A program made the translations under genes and the position numbers. A DNA stretch of 64,000 nucleotides from Phocoena phocoena. Its lineage: Eukaryota; Chordata; Mammalia; Artiodactyla; Phocoenidae. Position 1 is the stretch's first letter; every line of letters starts with the position of its first letter. The stretch lies in the NCBI RefSeq assembly GCF_963924675.1, contig NC_089239.1:29163818-29227817 (forward strand), given 5' to 3'. Positions 57,396 to 64,000 of this stretch are shown here, in pieces. The notes under the pieces are model-generated. The model made no database searches. It saw nothing but the letters and a program-made list of their open reading frames with translations, and was not told where the DNA came from.

Positions 57396-57797
57396 ACTGT
57401 CATTGCAAAGATTTTTAAAATTTATTTCTGAGGCTGTATTTTACAGTGTGCAAATATGAAAAGCTTTTAGAGTGGACATGCTTATCTCCTTTTCTGAAAC
57501 AGAAATCCTGAAAAAACAGATACAATTAAAAAAAATTTTTTTTCTAAACTAAGACTCCCTCCATAGTATAAGTCTTCCCTCCCCAAACAGCACTTACCCT
57601 GGGATGCATTAGTGAAGATTACCTATCTTGAAGACTGAGTAAAGTCTGTGATTTATGATGAGCCTCTGCTATTTTCTTGTTCACAGTGCTTGCCTCGGTG
57701 GTACTATTTTCATTCTATAGATTGCTTGTGGGAATGTTTTTTCACTTCTTTTTGTCATTTTGTGAGGGTTAGTTTGGTTAAAACTGGATAATTTACA

Positions 57798-57995
57798 TAT
57801 AAGATAGATAACCAACAAGGACCTACTGTATAGCACAAGGAACTCTACTCAATATTCTGTGATAACCTGTATGAGAAGAGAATCTAAAAAAGAATAGATA
57901 CATGTACATGTATAACTGAATCACTTTGCTGTACACCTGAAACTAACACATTTTGAATCAACTACACACCAATAAAACTAAAATATTTTTTAAAA
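57798..57995 (+). mobile_element. Young L1 3' UTR tail with perfect TSD
   Basis: 'agataaccaacaaggacctactgtatagcacaagg', 'tgtataactgaatcactttgctgtacacctgaaac' and 'caataaaactaaaat' tail. Flanked by a perfect 13-bp duplication, TGGATAATTTACA (57785-57797 and 57996-58008). Severely 5'-truncated. Confidence 0.96.
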
Positions 57996-58009
57996 TGGAT
58001 AATTTACAA

Positions 58010-58566
58010 ACATACATTACCAGACAAAGGTCAATTAAAACGTTACAGAACTTAAAAGTGAACCCAATGGCTGAGGGCCCCCTGTCCACCTCTTCCCATC
58101 GTGGAAACCCCTCTCTTCCCTCAGGACCCCTCACTCCTCACTCCAGACACTCATTAGACTAACATGTAACCAAGCAAGAGCCCCCATGACCAATGAAAAA
58201 TAGTAAAAATTGTTCTATTTAGAAAAAAATAAATACAGAAAATAAGTTCTAAAATTTTCTTTTTGTGTCCTACAGATATTCTTGTGAACTTTATTTTGGG
58301 GATCAGTCTTTATACCCCTCACTCTCATTTGCATGTTATGATAACTAATAAAATTCCAATACATCTTTATTAGACCAGGATTGCCACTATCTCCAAAATC
58401 TACTCTGCGTCTCAGGCTAAGTTGTTTCCAACTTCATCCCTCTCCCCCCTATGTGTTGACGCATTTAGACATCAGGATAATTTAAAATACAGTTGTACAA
58501 GGACTTCTCTACGGAAAATAAACTAGCCAGCCTCCTCTGGGAACAAACTAACCTAGTAAATTAAAG

Positions 58567-58606
<40 letters not shown>

Positions 58607-59815
58607 CGTGTGTGCGTGTGTGGCGGTGGGTCGGGGTGTTTGCACACACAAGCACTCGTGCTAGTGCATTTCAAAGGGAGAGCTGAGGTGGACATTTGGA
58701 CTGTCATTAGTTAAAAATTATTTTAAAAGCCAAATCTAGATATTGATTCAAAAACTACACACAGATCTTCTCTTCTAGGGAATAAGCGTTATATATAGTT
58801 TATCTTGAGAAAGTGATCGTTTTAGGATGGAGGAACATGTTCTAATTGCTTCCAAGCAAGGAAGGATAAGGTGAAGGGGTGGACCTCTGGGAGCCGTCAC
58901 CTCCTTCTGTTTTCACAACCATCTGACCTCAAAGAACCGTGGATCTGTCCCTCAGGAAAACCCAAATGGAATATCACCCTTACGCTAGGGAGGAAAAGAC
59001 TTGGTATGTTTCAACTCTGTTGTTTTATTTTGTTTTGTAGTAGTTTTATAGGAAGAAGTCCTTTTATATATTGCCTCCTGGAATTCCCCAGATATGTCTG
59101 ATATTAGGCCTACTGACTAAATATGAGCTACCCATTAAATAGCCAGGTAGAACTTGATTGGTTGACTTGTAGTGGAACAATGGAAAGCTCGTACGGCACA
59201 CAGGGAATTATCTCATACAGGAAGAAAAGAATCAATCAATAATAATTTAACGTGAATCTAAAGTCTTAAGACAATTTTCTCTTAACTTTCTTTTGTTAAA
59301 TATCTTTCCTTCTCAAGACCCAGTAGAAAAATATACGTAGAGGTATACCCCTTGTTCACGTTTCTGAAAATGATACATGGCAGTGCTATTTGGTAAATTA
59401 TATTTTAGATGCAAAGGGAAGCAAGAGGTCTGAAATTGACTATGTAATATAAGTAAGCCTTGTTTCCTATGCACTATTCTCTTATAGTAAATTTTTTTTA
59501 TAAGCTAGTTTTCCTAAGTGAAATTCCCATCATGATATGAAAGAAGAAACTTAATTTTGCCCAAAGCAATGAAAACAGTGTATTATGGGTGTTACTATTT
59601 TTGAGATTTGTTGATTGTATGTTCGAGGTGGTTGGCCTTGATTAGAGCTGTTAGTACAGGGCTCCCTTGTGAGAAAAGTAAGACTTGTGAAATGTAAACA
59701 GACCGGTAGAAATGCTAACACATTTTCATTTACTAATTGCTGCAATCAAAGCAGAGCTTGTAAATCATTAGCTTTGAAAAAGTATAAACAGAAGTAATAA
59801 ATTGATTAATCATCT
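58010..59815. other. Unassigned sequence with a (TG)n tract
   Basis: Nothing recognised except the microsatellite at 58570. The 76-codon ORF at 58871-59101 has no domain. Confidence 0.4.
58570..58622. repeat. (TG)n microsatellite
   Basis: About 53 bases of TG with TA and CG interruptions near the right end. Confidence 0.97.
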
Positions 59816-59819
59816 TCTA

Positions 59820-59970
59820 CAAAAACATTCAAGAATTCGTTTTAACCCCATCCACTTTTCAGATAAGAACACCAGATCAGAGAGAGAAGTTAACTTGGGG
59901 AATCTCACAGTCAGGAAGGCAGGGCCATAGGACCACAAACCTGGTTCTTTAATCTCCACGCTGAGGCTTC
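59820..59970 (+). mobile_element. MIR SINE fragment
   Basis: 'ccatccacttttcagataagaacacc', 'agagagagaagttaacttggggaatctcac' and 'aaacctggttctttaatctcc' match the MIR 3' half. Confidence 0.75.
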
Positions 59971-60124
59971 CCAAACATTATAATGCCTTCTCTTCTCTCT
60001 TATTCTGTTTTATTTTTATTTAAATGCTGAATGAGACCCACTAAACTAATTTCATGACCCACTCACTTGATTTGCTGTTTGAAACATTCTGCCCTCAGCA
60101 ATAGGCTTAATTACAGAGACGTTG

Positions 60125-60310
60125 AGACTTTAGGAAATGCTTTTATATACTGAGATCGCATTTTATTCTCAGAACACTGCTTTGAAGAAGACCAAGTAGA
60201 TAGAAAAAGTAAAGGTTCAATGCCATAGCCAGGCTCTCCCAGCTGATGCATTACAGAATTAGGACTTAAACCCACAACTCTGGCTCAACATTCCCCCTTT
60301 CTCCTCAGCG
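60125..60310 (+). mobile_element. MIR SINE fragment
   Basis: 'cttttatatactgagatcgcattttattctcagaac', 'gtaaaggttcaatgccatagccaggc' and 'taggacttaaacccacaactctggctc' follow MIR. Confidence 0.7.
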
Positions 60311-60329
60311 CCTCCACCTCTCCTGCACT

Positions 60330-60540
60330 GACCCCAGCCATGGTCCTCGCTTAGCTGGGCCATTACAGTCAACTCCAGGGCGTCTCCAGCTTGTCCCCTT
60401 CCCTCTAGGAGGCCATTCTGCACAGGACAGCCTCGGGGACCCTTGCAAAACTAAGTCCTATCTCTGCTCTGCTCAAAACCCTTCCACGGCTGCAGACAGA
60501 GCATGTCCTAGAAGGCCCTCATCACCTGGCTCACAGCCCC
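60330..60540 (+). mobile_element. L2 LINE fragment
   Basis: 'cctatctctgctctgctcaaaacccttccacggctgcag' and 'gaaggccctcatcacctggc' match the L2 segment 'tctgctcaaaaccctccaatggc…aaggccctacatgatctggc'. May be one copy with 61285-61600. Confidence 0.7.
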
Positions 60541-60544
60541 GCCA

Positions 60545-60758
60545 CGTATACACATGTATACACACATACACATACACATACAATACATACACAAACGTGC
60601 AAATATGGGTACACACATTCACGTGCACACATACACAATACACACACACAGACACAAACATGCATCCAAATCCATGTGCACACGCCCTCAGCCCCAAACA
60701 TAATACACACATGTATGCACACATGTGAACACACACACATACACACACACACACAAGC
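60545..60758. repeat. Degenerate (CA)n/(CATA)n microsatellite
   Basis: About 210 bases of CA with TA and TG interruptions. It produces the Cys/Val-rich minus-strand ORFs at 60473-60764, which are artefacts. Confidence 0.97.
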
Positions 60759-60764
60759 GTGCAC

Positions 60765-61280
60765 TCTGCCCTTTCATTTCTTTGGTTGGTTGGTTTCTGG
60801 CTAGTTTATCTTCAGTAGGGAAGCCTTTGTATCCTGTATTTTAAGTTATCCTGATGTCCAAGCGTGTCTAAAGCACACACTGGGGAGGGGATTTCGGGAA
60901 GCAAATTAGCGTGTTAGCAAATTAGAGTTTGGAGATAAACTTGGTTTAAAATCTAATATTTGGATTTTATTAGCCATTATAACACACGATGAGAGTGAGG
61001 GGTATGGGGACTGACCCCTAAAATACAGCACACGAAAACATCCACTGGAGGCAGAAAGTCTGAGGACTGATTTTCTGTATCTATTTTTCCCAAAGGAAAG
61101 AATTTTCACTATTTTTCACGGAAGGTCCTTGGTGCCCTCACTTGCTTAAACGTCAGGCTACTTGTGTCTTCTAGTGAAGAGGGAGGCATCCTGAGAGATG
61201 GCGGGGGTGGGGATGAAGGTCCCAGAAAAGGAAGCGGGTGATGGGGCAGCCCAGGCTCCGCGTTCACTTCTGTGCTTCGT
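60765..61280. other. Unassigned sequence
   Basis: No gene recognised. It separates two L2 pieces and may be an insertion in one L2 or simply unrelated flank. Confidence 0.35.
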
Positions 61281-61284
61281 AACG

Positions 61285-61600
61285 TGTCGCTGACGGGGTC
61301 CTGCTCACCCTGCCCGGGCATCCTTGCACAGCCAGCTCATCCCGTATCTCGGGACCTACGTTCTCGCTCTTCTCTTTCAAATGTTCTTCCCTCGGCACCA
61401 GCACAGCCCCTCATTCAGCTCCTTCAGGACTCTGTGCAAACCTGGCATCACGTTTGCCTCATCGCCATCTGACACGCTATGTATCATACTCCTTCATTTG
61501 TCTGTTTCTCCCCACTTAACGGACTAAGGTATCCTCTCTTTCGTTCACTGAACTATACCCTGTGCCCAGCTCATTGTGGCTCTCAACGCACCTTTTTTTG
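61285..61600 (+). mobile_element. L2 LINE 3' end
   Basis: 'ctttcaaatgttcttccc', 'ctcattcagctccttcaggactctgtgcaaac', 'atttgtctgtttctccccacttaacggactaagg' and 'gttcactgaactataccctgtgcccagc' match the L2 3' end in order. Confidence 0.75.
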
Positions 61601-61611
61601 CAAGAACGAAG

Positions 61612-61657
61612 TTTTATGCATTGCAATTTGATTTTTACCAACTTGCAATGCATAAAA
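61612..61657. other. Perfect 15-bp inverted repeat, 16-nt loop
   Basis: TTTTATGCATTGCAA (61612-61626) and its exact complement TTGCAATGCATAAAA (61643-61657) surround 16 bases. It adjoins the L2 3' end and is not part of that family as I know it. Could be a hairpin or the terminal pair of a tiny element; no protein is associated. Confidence 0.95.
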
Positions 61658-61659
61658 TA

Positions 61660-63215
61660 AACACTAAAATTAAAATTCTTATACCTTGCCTTGCTTAGTG
61701 GCTAACTTTTTAGATTGTTCTTCCTCTCTATTTCACCTAAGATCATTTATATATATATATATACACATACATACTATCTTTTATTTTTTAGATAAAAAAT
61801 TTAAAGATAAAGTAAAAGAAATCTTTTCTGTGCTTCATTCAAATTTTAGTGTACCCCTGCTGTTACATCTCCTAGGATGAACGCTCCTGACTCCTAAATC
61901 AACACGTTCCCTTTGAAACACCAAGAGCATCGTGTGAAATACAGATTTGCTTTCCACAGCAGGCGTGCTTTCCCCCAACGTTTCCTTGCAAAAGCCTCCT
62001 TTTGCTCTGCAATCTGCTTTTCCTTCCCGATCACTCGCCACCCAGATGCCTGTATTCCTGTTACCTCTTAACAGCAAGAACAACTCACCTTTCACTTTGA
62101 GAAGAACAGAAATTCTACGGATGGATGAAGAAACATGCAGAAACACATCTCATGCATTAGAATTCCAGTGCTTGGACAGAAACACAGTACGGCAATAACA
62201 AATAGGAACTGATGATTTTACACCCTGCCCATTCATGTATTCATTCATTCGTCTGTTCAAATGTGTCCACCCCAGCGAGCTCTCTGGGGCTGTCAGAGTG
62301 GAAGGTAACATGCAGTCCCTTTTATCAGGAAACCCACAACGTTGTCGCCAAGACCAAGTATTTATCACAAGGGTGTCTGAAAAACCTGTGAAATGCGTGA
62401 TTCATGCTAACAATGGGTACTTAGGTCCTCCCATGCAAGCTTTCAGGTTTAAAGGTAAATATTTCTGTCAACTGATTACTTATGGAAATTCCTCAGGCAT
62501 CTGCTCTAGTGACATATTGACTGATACTTTTCCCCCTCTCTATGAGAAAAGGTACAACGCCTGCCTTAAGAGGGCATGTGGGGTTGGTGAAAAAATCCGG
62601 TGAGGGAAAGCAACACCAAAGTCAGGGGTGCCAGGGCTTGGGCGAGGGAAACAGTGATAGAAGTTATGTTCAAGGCAAAAGTTGCTGATGTTAAGTTCTC
62701 ACGCCGACCAGTCTTGGAACTGAACTAGCGTATCATAAACCACTTGGAACTTACACATACATTTTTCTAAAGATACCAGAACCCAAGAGACACAATGTCT
62801 GAATTTGCGGAAGTAAACTTACAAAGTTTTAGGAGGCACTGATGCTTTTCTTGAACTGCCCAAAGTATTCGCAGATATTTGGAAATTCATATTTTACTTT
62901 TCGAGTCGACGACAGTTAAGTTTTCATGAATGTAAGTAATTCTATTAACAATACTTCTATTTTCTTATGATAATCCGGTTTGGGTTTCAATATCATATGT
63001 GTGCATGTGTGTGTGAGTACCTGTATAGATATGTATGTGATTAACAGCATATATTATATACATTTAATGTAAGAAGAGTAATAATAGTACCAAGTATAGC
63101 AAAATTATTCCTCATGTTAGAAAATATGTATTAAATTACACACTCATGGCAACTTTAAATTTACCCCCGAAACATCATTTTCAGACAATTCAAGATTTAG
63201 GTTATATGTTGCTGT
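61660..63215. other. Unassigned sequence
   Basis: No repeat or gene named. Short (TA)n at 61748-61764 and a TG-rich spot near 62998. The 122-codon plus ORF at 62235-62603 has a Cys-containing C-terminal half but no recognised domain, and overlaps minus ORFs of similar length. Confidence 0.4.
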
Positions 63216-63219
63216 TTTC

Positions 63220-63390
63220 AGGGTTTTGATCCAATGTCACATTCTCAAAGAGATCTTCTGCCCTCCACCCTAATTTGGCTTCCCCACTGTATTCTCTCCT
63301 GGCACCTTGTATTTTCCCTTCACTATTCCTATTACAATGTATCACCACTGTGTCTTAAGAATATCCCTCAGGAGATCGTCTCTGCTTTAT
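63220..63390 (+). mobile_element. L2 LINE 3' fragment
   Basis: 'ccaatgtcacattctcaaagagatcttctgccctccaccc' corresponds to the L2 'aatgtcacctcctcagagaggccttccctgaccaccc' block, followed by 'ggcaccttgtattttcccttcac'. Confidence 0.65.
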
Positions 63391-63394
63391 TCCA

Positions 63395-63880
63395 ATGCTG
63401 TACCTCTGGGGAGCAACTCCTACTGTGTGTGTAGCCAAGCCCTTCTGCCTCTGTCTGCTTCACACCTGTAGGAACGGTCCACGGATACTGCACGATCACT
63501 GTTCGTACCCAATTCTCTCTCTTGACGCTGTGAATATTTTTCCTGGACCTCAATGTCTCCCAAAGACCATTAACCCTAACATTGCTGCCCCTCCCCCAAC
63601 ACTTTCCCTTCAAATTCTCAACGACACCTCTGCAAGTATTTCATCTTCTCTTAAGGAAACCTGCTCACCACATAACTCAGTATTAGCATGGAGCAGCCCT
63701 CTCCCAGGAACTTTTCTCTGCCCGCACCTTCTAGTTTGCTTCCCTCATCTAGAAAACACAGAGCAAACATAACCCTGCCAAGATTCCTATTCAGTATAAT
63801 AATATAACTGACTTCCATCATAATCAGTTTGCCCTTATCCCTCAGTGCTATTTGAATAACTTTATTTTCCATTTACTTTT
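63395..63880. other. Unassigned sequence with a 125-codon ORF
   Basis: The plus-strand frame at 63395-63772 is Pro/Ser/Cys-rich, lacks a domain, and overlaps L2-like sequence at its start. Probably chance. Confidence 0.3.
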
Positions 63881-63889
63881 TTATTCAGA

Positions 63890-64000
63890 GAGTCAGAATA
63901 TCATTGAGGGGGCAGACCGCCAGTTAAGGTAAGAGAACATCTGAGTTCGGATCACAAGCCCGCCCCTCCTTAGATGTATGATTTGGAGCAGTTCACTTAC
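63890..64000 (-). mobile_element. MIR SINE, cut by the window end
   Basis: 'aagagaacatctgagttcggatcacaagcccgcccctcc' and 'tgtatgatttggagcagttcacttac' follow the complement of MIR ('gagttcgaatcccggctctgcc…tgtgaccttgggcaagttactt'). Confidence 0.7.

Noticed and set aside
60473..60764. Minus-strand frames of 77 and 93 codons, Cys/Val-rich, looking like a secreted peptide
   Set aside because: They translate the degenerate CA/TG microsatellite; the Cys-Val alternation is an artefact.
62235..62603. 122-codon frame with several Cys as a small secreted protein
   Set aside because: No signal peptide, no recognised domain, and equally long frames on the opposite strand across 61835-62368.

Overview
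The window looks like nuclear DNA from a toothed whale or dolphin (Cetacea, most likely an odontocete). The best evidence is three near-complete tRNA-derived SINEs of the cetacean CHR type, at about 23099-23305 (+), 30865-31068 (-) and 57006-57222 (-). Each has recognisable pol III A and B boxes, an A-rich tail and target-site duplications (TSDs). A longer-variant CHR-like SINE lies at 32398-32640. The L1 3' ends are of the whale/artiodactyl type, and I saw no BovB or Bov-tA, which argues against a ruminant. Species is inference.

I find no convincing protein-coding gene, tRNA, rRNA or CRISPR array. The open reading frames are short (longest 209 codons) and the recognisable ones belong to L1 ORF2 or SINEs. 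The window reads as intergenic or deep intronic DNA. About half is recognisable interspersed repeat; the rest is AT-rich sequence I cannot assign.

Layout. 0-5.4 kb: MIR, L1 and L2 fragments, including an L2 split by an L1 that is itself split by a MaLR LTR. 7-16.6 kb: L1 fragment, (CA)n, MIR, nested L1s and a long ancient minus-strand L1 (about 10.1-15.6 kb) carrying a young L1 tail, then a MaLR LTR. 16.6-20.3 kb: unassigned. 20.3-21.3 kb: old L1. 23.1 kb: young CHR SINE. 25.5-27.5 kb: eroded L1-like DNA with a 50-bp tandem duplication. 28.8-34.8 kb: L2, then a dense L1 nest containing a twin-primed (5'-inverted) L1 with a 15-bp TSD. 34.8-39.9 kb: mostly unassigned, with a perfect 15-bp hairpin and a CpG-richer 140-codon ORF. 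39.9-49.4 kb: MaLR LTRs, MIRs and two related ERV1-like solo LTRs. 49.4-53.3 kb: mostly unassigned, with one weak exon-like block. 53.3-58.0 kb: four L1 segments and a SINE. 58-64 kb: (TG)n, MIR, L2, (CA)n and a second perfect 15-bp hairpin.

No new biological system is evident. The most informative content is the insertion history, readable from nesting and TSDs, plus a few unexplained palindromes and two low-confidence exon/ORF candidates. Repeat names come from recognition of family consensus features, not from a database search; element edges are approximate unless a TSD fixes them.
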